A DNA stretch of 14,113 bases from DATIJJ01 sp964612855 (GCA_964612855.1 CAZTDR010000062.1:1-14113); one strand, 5' to 3'; positions 1-6,596 are shown, counted from the stretch's first letter. Made by a program: numbers and translations. The notes: generated from the letters alone by a model not told the origin.

Positions 1-15
1 CTGACTTTACAGGGA

Positions 16-49
16 AAGCCGCCGGGCGGACACGCGGGTCCGCCCCTAC
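16..49. repeat. GC-rich hairpin repeat (variant copy)
   Basis: An 8-base stem, gggcggac at 24-31 and gtccgccc at 38-45, encloses a 6-base loop and is followed by ctac. The 12 bases just before and into the stem, aagccgccgggc (16-27), recur exactly at 5651-5662 at the edge of the palindrome there. The ccctac end also matches the other hairpin copies at 140-163 and, in reverse orientation, 180-203 and 5609-5632. I read this as one member of a dispersed, REP-like repeat family. Confidence 0.6.
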
Positions 50-139
50 AAAAGCCGTGATTTATAAACAATAAAAATTTTTGTCGTGTACGGAGAGGAG
101 TTTTCTCCGCAGGGGACAAAAATTCTATCAATATCGCAA

Positions 140-163
140 GGGCACGGCACGCCGTGCCCCTAC
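140..163 (-). repeat. 24-base hairpin repeat, copy A
   Basis: The stem is gggcacgg (140-147) and ccgtgccc (152-159) with a 4-base loop, followed by ctac. These 24 bases are the exact reverse complement of 5609-5632. The copy at 180-203 is a diverged relative in which the stem changes compensate (ggcatgg pairs with ccatgcc), so the ability to form a hairpin is kept. Confidence 0.7.
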
Positions 164-179
164 GTTCGAAGATAAAGGT

Positions 180-203
180 GTAGGGGCATGGAGTGCCATG
201 CCC
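180..203 (+). repeat. 24-base hairpin repeat, copy B
   Basis: It has the same design as 5609-5632: gtag, then an 8-base stem gggcatgg (184-191), a 4-base loop and ccatgccc (196-203). The C-to-T change in the left arm is matched by G-to-A in the right arm relative to the other copies. That compensating change suggests structure, not sequence, is conserved. Confidence 0.65.
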
Positions 204-323
204 TGGGCTTTGCAAAAAAATTTTGTCCCCTGCAAAGATGTTTTTGGAATTAACTTAAGGGATTTAAGGAGAGTTTTCTTTTCGTAAATTGTCCACATAG
301 ACAATAGCAAATATACTATTGCA

Positions 324-329
324 TATAAT
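324..329 (+). promoter_or_regulatory. Possible -10 box upstream of the YopJ-like gene
   Basis: This is a perfect TATAAT hexamer in AT-rich DNA. The best -35-like sequence, tagaca at 298-303, is 20 bases away, which is longer than usual. The start codon is more than 160 bases downstream. In DNA this AT-rich a chance match is quite possible, so this is a weak call. Confidence 0.2.
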
Positions 330-444
330 CAAGCGGTTTAAATGCGAGCTTCAAAATATAATGTATCTTATTTATTTTAATAGCATTTAAAAAAATATAA
401 ATTTAAGAGCTTTTTTAAGGCCAATTTAATAAGATACTAAACAA

Positions 445-458
445 TTATGTATACATAA
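445..458. promoter_or_regulatory. 14-base perfect palindrome, possible operator
   Basis: ttatgtatacataa is a perfect dyad 33 bases upstream of the TTG start at 492, which is a plausible position for a dimeric regulator near the transcription start. The AT-rich context makes chance palindromes more likely, so the functional call is tentative. Confidence 0.25.
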
Positions 459-481
459 AATTCTTCAGTACAGCATTGGGC

Positions 482-486
482 AGGAA
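482..486 (+). promoter_or_regulatory. Ribosome binding site that decides a TTG start
   Basis: AGGAA lies five bases before the TTG at 492. It is the only good Shine-Dalgarno match near the 5' end of the frame. The next in-frame ATG encodes Met36, inside the conserved-looking N-terminal part. This supports the TTG start. Confidence 0.6.
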
Positions 487-491
487 ATAGC

Positions 492-1574
492 TTGAAATCA
501 CATATTACAAAATTAGATGCTACAGAAACATTAAGCCACTACGACAGTGAGTATTATTCACAAGCTGAGGTTGTACTTGCTGTTGCATTGAAAAAAATGC
601 GCCGAAAAGCTAAAAATCTAGATTTTAATTGCTATATATTAGATTATGCTGAGCTCCCCGTTTTTTTTGTATCTTTAGAAATAATAAAACTCAGGGATCA
701 AAAAGGTAAAGCCCGCTTTCAAATCATTTACAGAGAAGAGGGACATTGGTCTGTAGTGGATGTCAATGTAAAAGCAGGTAAGTTTGAATTTTTTTTACTA
801 GACGCAGCCGGCACTCAATACAAACTTTCAGAAGCATTATCTTGGATTCGCCCTATTTTTCCAGAATCTGTTGTGTACTTTAGTTTAGGGTATATTCAAA
901 AAGATTGGCATAATTGTGCCACGTTTGCTTTAGACCATGCTTACCGTCTTGCAAAAATTCTCGATCTTTATACTATTTTGGATGGCTTAAAGAATCATAA
1001 ATCTGCTGATGATAATAATCTTGTAGTGATACCTATTGAAAAATTTCCAGCGAAGTTTGGACCTTTATTAAGAAATATGCAATCTACAGATCTTCTGCAA
1101 GAAAAAATTAACCTAGTTGATGATGTTTGCATGGGAAATGATTCTCAATTATTGAAAGATTATCTTGCTGGCCATTTACAAAAAGATAACAAAAGTAAAT
1201 TTATAAATAATAAAATTAATAACAAAAGAGAAAAAATTAGAAAGAAAACACATCAGTTTGTTCAAAAATTAAGTGAAGAACAGTATGAGGAAATTTTTAC
1301 TAATAGAAAACACCTTACAATTGAAAATATTTCAGAAATAAAATCAACTGATACTAAAAATAAATTAATCATTTTTGATGGTGAAGTTAAAACAGGAGAA
1401 GACAATTTAAATTCTGCTGAAATTTTGTTAAAGACAAATTCTCAAATATTTAAAATACCTAAATTGAGAAAAAAACTACGATCAAAATTTTTCAAGCCTC
1501 CAGTTGTTGCGCAAAAAGAGTGTCTTTTTCCTTACTTGATGCATTTGGTACAAAGTGTAAAACCTAGAAATTAA
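492..1574 (+). CDS. YopJ-family (peptidase clan CE/C55) acetyltransferase-like protein, candidate effector
   Basis: This 360-residue protein shows the active-site layout of YopJ-type serine/threonine acetyltransferases. His85 lies in GHWSVVD, Asp104 in FLLDAAG, and Cys142 in QKDWHNCATFAL. In YopJ, as I recall it, the His-to-Glu distance is also 19 residues, and a Gln sits six residues before the Cys, as Gln136 does here. Asp replaces the usual Glu. Family members are secreted into host cells, where they acetylate kinases and other targets after activation by inositol hexakisphosphate. No signal peptide or membrane segment is visible, which fits an injected protein. Residues 230-260 and 320-336 are Lys/Arg-rich. 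The TTG start is chosen because AGGAA lies just upstream. The gene stands alone, is visibly more AT-rich than the ABC-F genes beside it, and follows a repeat cluster, all compatible with transfer. An uncharacterised CE-clan protease remains possible. Confidence 0.7.
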   Translation: MKSHITKLDATETLSHYDSEYYSQAEVVLAVALKKMRRKAKNLDFNCYILDYAELPVFFVSLEIIKLRDQKGKARFQIIYREEGHWSVVDVNVKAGKFEFFLLDAAGTQYKLSEALSWIRPIFPESVVYFSLGYIQKDWHNCATFALDHAYRLAKILDLYTILDGLKNHKSADDNNLVVIPIEKFPAKFGPLLRNMQSTDLLQEKINLVDDVCMGNDSQLLKDYLAGHLQKDNKSKFINNKINNKREKIRKKTHQFVQKLSEEQYEEIFTNRKHLTIENISEIKSTDTKNKLIIFDGEVKTGEDNLNSAEILLKTNSQIFKIPKLRKKLRSKFFKPPVVAQKECLFPYLMHLVQSVKPRN

Positions 1575-1579
1575 TAATA

Positions 1580-1607
1580 ATTTCTGAGTATCCTTATTAT
1601 CAGAAAT
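1580..1607. terminator. Weak stem-loop between convergent genes
   Basis: atttctga (1580-1587) and tcagaaat (1600-1607) form an 8-base stem with a 12-base loop just after the stop codon at 1572-1574. The stem is AT-rich and no long T-run follows on either strand. It could serve the plus-strand gene, but it is a poor match to a classic intrinsic terminator. Confidence 0.3.
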
Positions 1608-1736
1608 ATTATACGGAAGCTTCGTTCAAGTGCCACTTTGTTAAGCTAACTCTCCTCTGTCTCCATTGCAATATCCTATCCTAATGATAATTGTCCATTT
1701 TTAACACATCCACAATCAAGCTCTTACTTAAGAAAT

Positions 1737-1764
1737 GGTGGCACGCTGGGCTTTGTCTACCCCG
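1737..1764 (-). repeat. Degenerate copy of a dispersed intergenic repeat
   Basis: ggtggcacgctgggctttg and the bases after it resemble the reverse complement of the repeat at 6567-6596 with a few substitutions and gaps. Both lie in short intergenic gaps just beyond a stop codon. Repeats of the form gtagggtgggcaaag... occur widely in bacterial intergenic DNA. This copy seems decayed. Confidence 0.4.
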
Positions 1765-1784
1765 CAATCTTTTTGCTAATTTAA

Positions 1785-3665
1785 TTATTCCAATTCATTC
1801 CATCTTGCATAGGCTTTTTCAAGGAGAGTAGATAATGCCTGAAGCTTTTCCATAGTTTCTGCAATGATTTTCGCATCTTGTTGATAAAATGCGGGATCAG
1901 CAGCCTTTTCTTGTAACGCGACTTGTTCTGCTTCTAATTTTTCAATTTGTTTAGGCAATTCATCTAATTCTTTTTGTTCTTTATAACTTAATTTTTGTTT
2001 TGGTCTTTCGGACGCGATTTTTTCAACAGGTGCTGTTTTTATTACAGGCGCAGCAGAAGGAGCTATTTTTCGCTGTTGTAACCAATCTTGATAGCCACCG
2101 ACATATTCTTCCACTACCCCGTTTCCGGTGAAAACTAAGGTACTCGTGACAACATTATCTAAAAAAGCACGGTCATGACTGACCAGTAATAAGGTGCCTG
2201 AATAATCATTCAATAATTCTTCCAACAATTCTAATGATTCAATGTCCAAATCATTTGTCGGTTCATCCAACACGAGCAAATTAGTGGGTTGGCTAAATAA
2301 ACGGGCGAGTAGCAAACGATTACATTCTCCACCTGATAATGCTTTGACGGGGGTCATGGCGCGTTGCGGTGTAAATAGAAAATCACTGAGATAACTAATG
2401 ACATGGCGTTTGCTGCCATTGAATTCTATCATGTCACTACCACCGTGAGTGACATTGTCCATAACGGATTTTTCAAGATCCAACGCTGCACGTAATTGAT
2501 CGAAATACGCAATATGTAATTTAGTGCCAATTTTAAGCGTACCTTGCTGCGGTGGAATTTTGCCTAGCAAAATATTTAACAAAGTACTTTTGCCAACTCC
2601 GTTCGGGCCAATTAGACCAATGCGATCACCTCGCATAATACGGACCGAAAAATCATCAATAATTTTTCTATCTTGATAAACTTGTGAAATGTGCTGGGCT
2701 TCAACCACTAATTGTCCTGATTTTTCTGCGGCTTGCAAATCAAAACTGGCTTTGCCTTGCAACTCACGCCGCTCAGCACGCGTGTTACGTAAGGCTTTTA
2801 AGGCGCGAACTCGACCCTCATTCCGTGTTCGGCGTGCTTTAATACCTTGTCTGATCCACTTTTCTTCTTGTGCGAGTTTTTTATCAAAGACTGCGTTTTG
2901 TTGTGCTTCTGCATGTAGCATTTCTTCTTTACGCCGCAAGAAATTCTCATAATCTCCAGGCCAAGAAGTTAATTGACCGCGGTCCAGTTCAATAATGCGT
3001 GTTGCCAATCGTTGCAATAATGCCCGGTCGTGGGTAATAAAAATTAAGCCGGTCGCATAATGCATCAACTCTTCTTCTAGCCATTGAATCGCTTCAATAT
3101 CTAAATGGTTAGTGGGCTCATCAAGTAAGAGCAATTCAGGGTCTGTCACCAGGGCTTTTGCTAACGCAGCACGACGCTGCCAACCGCCGGATAGATCGGC
3201 AATACGTTGATCGGGAAGCAGTGCTAATCGTTCTAACGTCGTGCTGATGGTATTTTCAAAATGCCAACCGTTTTGGCTATCAATGGCCTGTTGTAGGGAT
3301 TCTAACTTTTTCAAATCACTATCGGTATAATCTTGGGATAAACGATGCGTGACGGCATAATAATCCGCTAGCAATTTTCCGGTTTCAGCCAAGCCACTTG
3401 CAACAAATTCATAAACCGTTAAGGTTGTATTTTGTGGTAATTCTTGTGCTAATCGTGCCATTCGTAAGGCAGGTTTTCGCCAAATTGTACCACTATCGGC
3501 TGGTTGCACGCCTTCAATGATTTTCATTAAAGAAGATTTGCCTGCGCCATTGCGGCCAATTAAACACACTCTTTCACCGCTACTGATTTGCAATTTGACA
3601 TGGTCTAACAAAACATCTAAACCAAATGCGAGTGATATATTATCTAAAGTAATCAAATTCGTCAT
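1785..3665 (-). CDS. uup: ABC-F ATPase Uup
   Basis: This is a 626-residue soluble protein with two ATP-binding cassettes and no membrane segments. Cassette 1 has Walker A GRNGAGKS (37-44), signature LSGGW (158-162), Walker B ending in DEP with Glu183, and switch His212. Cassette 2 has GPNGVGKS (353-360), LSGGE (443-447), Walker B with Glu468, and His498. The linker (about 240-300) is charged and helical, as in ABC-F factors that reach into the ribosomal E site. A C-terminal helical hairpin (about 555-626) matches the Uup-type C-terminal domain, which in E. coli Uup binds DNA. Length is close to E. coli Uup (about 635). Uup has been linked to ribosome function and to suppression of transposon excision. 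The ATG overlaps the yheS stop as ATGA, so the two genes should be translationally coupled. All catalytic residues are present. Confidence 0.92.
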   Translation of the reverse strand: MTNLITLDNISLAFGLDVLLDHVKLQISSGERVCLIGRNGAGKSSLMKIIEGVQPADSGTIWRKPALRMARLAQELPQNTTLTVYEFVASGLAETGKLLADYYAVTHRLSQDYTDSDLKKLESLQQAIDSQNGWHFENTISTTLERLALLPDQRIADLSGGWQRRAALAKALVTDPELLLLDEPTNHLDIEAIQWLEEELMHYATGLIFITHDRALLQRLATRIIELDRGQLTSWPGDYENFLRRKEEMLHAEAQQNAVFDKKLAQEEKWIRQGIKARRTRNEGRVRALKALRNTRAERRELQGKASFDLQAAEKSGQLVVEAQHISQVYQDRKIIDDFSVRIMRGDRIGLIGPNGVGKSTLLNILLGKIPPQQGTLKIGTKLHIAYFDQLRAALDLEKSVMDNVTHGGSDMIEFNGSKRHVISYLSDFLFTPQRAMTPVKALSGGECNRLLLARLFSQPTNLLVLDEPTNDLDIESLELLEELLNDYSGTLLLVSHDRAFLDNVVTSTLVFTGNGVVEEYVGGYQDWLQQRKIAPSAAPVIKTAPVEKIASERPKQKLSYKEQKELDELPKQIEKLEAEQVALQEKAADPAFYQQDAKIIAETMEKLQALSTLLEKAYARWNELE

Positions 3666-5518
3666 ATTTTTAATTGATCTCGTTGTTCACACGCGTGCAG
3701 CCACGTTTCTTCGCATGCTTGCAATTCTTGTTTTAATTGAGCTTGTTTTTGCAAGTGTTTCTCTAATTCAGAAGAATTATGGGGTTGATAAGGATCAGAG
3801 CCTGACAAAATGGCCTCGATTTTTTTCAGTTCAGTTTGCAGTTTTTCCAACTGTTTTTCACACTCTTTTATTTTTTGTTCGATTGATTTACGCAGTTCCC
3901 GTTGATCTTTATTTGGGGCGTTAGATTTAGCGGATCGATCGAGCTGACGCCTGTAATCCAACAACCATTTTTCATATTCGTTCATGTCCCCGGTAAAAGG
4001 TTTCATTTCTCCTTGTGCAACTAAAACCAATTGATCGACCGTTGCGCGTATCAGAAAACGATCATGCGAAACAAGTAGCATGGCACCTTCATATTCTTGT
4101 AATGCCATGCTTAATGCATTACGCATTTCTAAATCTAAATGGTTGGTCGGTTCATCGAGTAGTAATAAGTTGGGTCGCTGCCAGATTAACAAAGCCAGCG
4201 CCAAGCGGGATTTTTCGCCGCCCGAAAAATTTCTTATGGACTCAAATACTTCATTGCCGACAAAACCAAACGTTCCAAGAAATGTTCTTAATTCTTGATC
4301 GGGCGTGCTCGGTGCTAAGTCACGTAAATGATTAAGCGGGGTTTCTTGCAAATTTAAATGATCGACTTGATGTTGTGCGAAATAACCTATTTTAAGGCCA
4401 GAGCTGCCTTGTCGTATACCCGTAGTAGGCGCGAGTTCGCCAGCTAATAATTTTATTAAGCTTGATTTTCCTGCGCCGTTGGGCCCTAAAACCCCAATGC
4501 GATCTTGAGGACCAATACTCAATCCTAAATCGGTTAAAACGATATTGTCTCCATAAGCAATGCTGGCGTCGTCCAGGGTTAATAAAGGATTGGGACATTT
4601 CAAAGGTTCACGAAAATGAAAATGGAAAGGCGATTCCATTTGCACAGCATTCACTAATTCCAATCGTTCAATGGCTTTCATGCGACTTTGTGCTTGGCGT
4701 GCTTTGCTTGCGAGCGCTTTAAAACGATTAACAAAACTTTGCATGTGAGCCAGGTGCTTTTGTTGTTTTTCATACGCTGCTTGTTGTAACAAAATTTTGG
4801 CGGCGCGTGTTTTTTCAAACGTAGAATAATTACCGGAATAAATTTCCAATTGTTGATGAGCGATGTAAGCGATATTCTGAACAATATGATCCAAAAATTC
4901 ACGGTCATGAGAAATAATAAGCAAGGTACCCGGATATTTCATTAACCATTGTTCCAGCCAAATTACCGCATCGAGATCAAGATGGTTGGTGGGTTCATCC
5001 AATAGTAAAATATCAGAGGGGCACATCAATGCTTGTGCAAGATTCAAACGTACTCGCCAACCACCGGAAAAAGCACTCACGGATTTTTGTTGTTCTTCTG
5101 TGCTAAAACCAAGACCGGAAAGCAATTGTGCCGCGCGGGCAGGTGCAGTGTAGGCATCAATTTTACTTAATTGATCATACAGTTCAGCCATTTTATGGCC
5201 GTCGTTTTCTTGTTCGACGATAGAGAGTTCTTGTTCTAAGTCACGCAGCTTTGTGTCACCATCTAACACATAATCCAGGGCTGATTTTTCGTACGCCGGC
5301 GTTTCTTGTGCCACATGGGCTAAGACAAGATTGCGCGAAATATCCACATCTCCCTGATCGGCATGCAATTTATTTAAGAGCATAGCGAACAAACTCGATT
5401 TTCCAGAGCCATTCGAACCAATCAGCCCAATGCGTTGTTTGGGATAAATAGTCCAATTAACATTATCAAGCAAGATGCTGGTGCCACGGCGCAGGGTGAC
5501 GTTGCGTAAACTAATCAT
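3662..5518 (-). CDS. yheS: ABC-F ATPase YheS
   Basis: This 618-residue ABC-F protein resembles E. coli YheS along its length, for example SGGWR, NHLDLDAVIWLE, IKLLAGELAP, GYFAQHQ and IWQRPNLLLLDEPTNHLDL. Cassette 1 has GSNGSGKS (34-41), FSGGW (150-154), catalytic Glu175 and His204. Cassette 2 has GPNGAGKS (345-352), FSGGEK (431-436), Glu456 and His485. The interdomain linker (about 235-290) is helical and basic. The C-terminal part (about 535-618) is a predicted coiled coil with a run of Lys/Glu/Gln residues. ABC-F proteins act on the ribosome to relieve stalling; the role of YheS is less clear than that of EttA. The gene is first in a two-gene unit with uup. A sigma70-like promoter lies at 5548-5576. 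No strong Shine-Dalgarno is visible before the ATG, and the chosen start matches the usual family N-terminus. Confidence 0.92.
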   Translation of the reverse strand: MISLRNVTLRRGTSILLDNVNWTIYPKQRIGLIGSNGSGKSSLFAMLLNKLHADQGDVDISRNLVLAHVAQETPAYEKSALDYVLDGDTKLRDLEQELSIVEQENDGHKMAELYDQLSKIDAYTAPARAAQLLSGLGFSTEEQQKSVSAFSGGWRVRLNLAQALMCPSDILLLDEPTNHLDLDAVIWLEQWLMKYPGTLLIISHDREFLDHIVQNIAYIAHQQLEIYSGNYSTFEKTRAAKILLQQAAYEKQQKHLAHMQSFVNRFKALASKARQAQSRMKAIERLELVNAVQMESPFHFHFREPLKCPNPLLTLDDASIAYGDNIVLTDLGLSIGPQDRIGVLGPNGAGKSSLIKLLAGELAPTTGIRQGSSGLKIGYFAQHQVDHLNLQETPLNHLRDLAPSTPDQELRTFLGTFGFVGNEVFESIRNFSGGEKSRLALALLIWQRPNLLLLDEPTNHLDLEMRNALSMALQEYEGAMLLVSHDRFLIRATVDQLVLVAQGEMKPFTGDMNEYEKWLLDYRRQLDRSAKSNAPNKDQRELRKSIEQKIKECEKQLEKLQTELKKIEAILSGSDPYQPHNSSELEKHLQKQAQLKQELQACEETWLHACEQRDQLKI

Positions 5519-5547
5519 GGGATTCTTATAGATAATTATTTGTTCGC

Positions 5548-5576
5548 ATTCTAAGGGAGGGTTCGCCCTAATTCAA
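5548..5576 (-). promoter_or_regulatory. Sigma70-like promoter for yheS-uup
   Basis: Read on the minus strand, TTGAAT (5576-5571) and TAGAAT (5553-5548) are separated by exactly 17 bases. They match the consensus at 4 of 6 and 5 of 6 positions. The -10 box ends 29 bases before the yheS ATG, giving a leader of roughly 20 bases. The spacer contains a short GC-rich dyad (agggcgaaccct). Confidence 0.5.
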
Positions 5577-5608
5577 TCACTTACTCATCTTTGCATAAAT
5601 CTGTTTTT

Positions 5609-5632
5609 GTAGGGGCACGGCGTGCCGTGCCC
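5609..5632 (+). repeat. 24-base hairpin repeat, copy C
   Basis: gtag is followed by a stem gggcacgg (5613-5620), loop cgtg and ccgtgccc (5625-5632). All 24 bases are the exact reverse complement of 140-163, more than 5 kb away, which shows recent copying or strong conservation. It lies about 90 bases upstream of yheS. Confidence 0.7.
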
Positions 5633-5678
5633 GAGCCGCATATCTAGTTGAAGCCGCCGGGCATGGCGCGCCACACTA

Positions 5679-5794
5679 GTGTCCGGTTAATCAGTTGATG
5701 TTTTATACAATGCATACATTTAGATCGCCTTCCCAGCAGGGGAAGGCGATCTAAGCCGTATTTTGGTGCAAAAAGAGACTGATTAACCGGACAG
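5679..5794. mobile_element. 116-base MITE-like element with TA target duplication
   Basis: The terminal inverted repeats, gtgtccggttaatcagt (5679-5695) and its complement (5778-5794), are 17 bases with one mismatch, at the outermost base. They are bounded by TA on both sides (5677-5678 and 5795-5796). The rebuilt target is CTAG, the preferred site of IS630 and typical of IS630/Tc1-mariner-type transposition. The interior holds a perfect 15-base stem (5720-5734 with 5740-5754) around a 5-base loop. There is no coding capacity, so it would need a transposase from elsewhere in the genome. The family assignment is inferred from the target duplication and target site only. Confidence 0.7.
5720..5754. 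repeat. Internal 15-base-pair hairpin of the MITE-like element
   Basis: ttagatcgccttccc (5720-5734) and its perfect complement (5740-5754) flank the loop agcag. In RNA this would be a stable stem, and it lies just beyond the stop codon of the minus-strand operon. It could end transcription or protect a 3' end, but no T-run follows on either strand. Confidence 0.65.
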
Positions 5795-5832
5795 TAGTGT
5801 GGCGCGCCATGCCCCAACAAGTGATGCTTTAG

Positions 5833-6549
5833 CTACTCAGCCCATCTGGGCACAAGTTGATTCATTGTTCTTAACAATTGTCGATGTTCCTGCCAGTTGG
5901 GATCAAACTTGGCAACCAACCGCCAAAATTTTTCAGAATGATTCAATTGCACGAGGTGACATAATTCATGAATAAGGATATGTTCCATTAAATGAGGGGG
6001 TAAAAAAAGTAATTTATAATTTAAGCTAATCGTTTTATCTCTAGAACAACTTCCCCAGCGAGTTTGTTGCCCCCGCACGCTGACTTTTTGATATGATAAA
6101 TTCATCTTTAAGCTCAGTTCTTTTAATTTAATGGGCAAATAATGCTGAGCCATTTTTTTGACCCACATCCCTAATAATTTTTTGCAAATTTTTGTATCTT
6201 GAATTTTCCCCATCATCGCCAGATGTTGATGAGGACGTGAAATGAGTCGCAAAGGTATGTTGCTTGCAACATACTCAATAGACCATACCTGATTCAGTGC
6301 TTGCAAAGAAATTTCATCGGGTAAGGTATCAGATTCAGGGTGATCCTGAGTTGCTAATTCGAGTAATTGCTTTTTAATCCATTTTTCATGTTCTGCTAAA
6401 ATAGCGGGAATATTTTTAAGGCTAAAATTCGGTGGAAGAAGTAATTCCAAGCCTTTTTTTGCGGATATTTTTAACTTGACTCGTTTCGTACGAGGATGTC
6501 GTTTGATCGCATAGGGCGGTGGCCAAGGAAGAAAAATGTCGTTTTGCAT
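5833..6549 (-). CDS. YgjP-like zinc metallopeptidase domain protein
   Basis: This 238-residue protein belongs to the YgjP/DUF45 (M48-like) metallopeptidase group. The zinc motif HELCH is at 194-198, with His194 and His198 as ligands and Glu195 as catalytic base. It is followed by NHSEKFW (203-209), which is typical of the family and contains the probable third ligand. The upstream block QQTRWGSCS (161-169) is another hallmark. The N-terminal 100 residues contain the KRVKLKIS strand and a charged helical stretch. There is no signal peptide, so it is probably cytoplasmic. The biological substrate is not well established for this family. It sits 63 bases downstream of the glutathione transferase gene, with a dispersed repeat between, and may be read as the last gene of that operon. 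No clear Shine-Dalgarno is visible before the ATG, so the start is somewhat uncertain. Confidence 0.85.
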   Translation of the reverse strand: MQNDIFLPWPPPYAIKRHPRTKRVKLKISAKKGLELLLPPNFSLKNIPAILAEHEKWIKKQLLELATQDHPESDTLPDEISLQALNQVWSIEYVASNIPLRLISRPHQHLAMMGKIQDTKICKKLLGMWVKKMAQHYLPIKLKELSLKMNLSYQKVSVRGQQTRWGSCSRDKTISLNYKLLFLPPHLMEHILIHELCHLVQLNHSEKFWRLVAKFDPNWQEHRQLLRTMNQLVPRWAE

Positions 6550-6566
6550 AAATTAACTAATAAAAT

Positions 6567-6596
6567 GTAGGGTGGGCAAAGCGCAGCGTGTCCACC
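6567..6596 (+). repeat. Dispersed intergenic repeat (gtagggtgggc type)
   Basis: gtagggtgggcaaagcgcag and the following ten bases form an imperfect palindrome (ggtggg with tccacc) between the metallopeptidase and glutathione transferase genes. A decayed relative lies at 1737-1764 in reverse orientation. It fills half of the 63-base gap and might affect expression of the distal gene. Confidence 0.5.

Larger units (their letters stand above)
109..233. repeat. Nested inverted repeat enclosing two hairpins
   Basis: A perfect 13-base inverted repeat, gcaggggacaaaa at 109-121 and its complement at 221-233, encloses two hairpin repeats in opposite orientation (140-163 and 180-203). The two inner repeats are themselves related as an imperfect inverted pair with about three mismatches over 24 bases, separated by 16 bases. 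A transcript of this stretch could fold as one long hairpin or as twin short hairpins on an outer stem. No reading frame in it looks like a gene. It may be a composite of repeat units or a small non-autonomous element. Confidence 0.6.
1..491. other. Non-coding region with hairpin repeats and AT-rich leader
   Basis: No convincing gene lies in this stretch. The left half (about 16-233) is occupied by GC-rich palindromic repeats, annotated separately. The right half (about 290-491) is strongly AT-rich and is the probable 5' region of the gene starting at 492. It contains a perfect TATAAT at 324-329, but no -35 box at standard spacing and a distance of over 160 bases to the start codon. It also contains a 14-base palindrome at 445-458. 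Short open frames across the repeats (for example 81-287) have low-complexity, repeat-derived translations and I do not regard them as genes. Confidence 0.6.
5659..5814. repeat. 38-base perfect palindrome split at its centre by an insertion
   Basis: The left arm, gggcatggcgcgccacac (5659-5676), is the exact reverse complement of the right arm (5797-5814). Removing the element at 5679-5794 and one TA copy restores an uninterrupted palindrome of 18 + TA + 18 bases with CTAG at its centre. The left flank, aagccgccgggc (5651-5662), is shared with the repeat at 16-27, so the target was probably a member of the same hairpin-repeat family. Confidence 0.75.
5519..5832. other. Non-coding region with promoter, hairpin repeat and MITE-like insertion
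   Basis: There is no gene in these 314 bases. From left to right they hold a likely promoter for yheS (5548-5576, minus strand), a hairpin repeat (5609-5632), and a large palindrome (5659-5814) split by a 116-base inverted-repeat element. The last bases lead directly into the stop codon of the minus-strand metallopeptidase gene at 5833. Confidence 0.8.

Noticed and set aside
1..233. CRISPR array
   Set aside because: The repeats are inverted, unevenly spaced palindromes with no regular spacers and no cas genes nearby.
81..287. Small open frame of 68 codons over the left repeat cluster
   Set aside because: It reads straight through the palindromic repeats, has no ribosome site, and the opposite strand is also open. 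It is a repeat artefact.
255..418. TTAA direct repeats resembling PmrA-type boxes used by Legionella and Coxiella effector genes
   Set aside because: The pairs found (255/264, 377/387, 403/415) have periods of 9, 10 and 12 bases. The expected period is 11, and TTAA is common in DNA this AT-rich.
5720..5754. Intrinsic terminator for the minus-strand operon
   Set aside because: The stem is strong, but no T-run follows on either strand, and the hairpin belongs to the MITE-like element.
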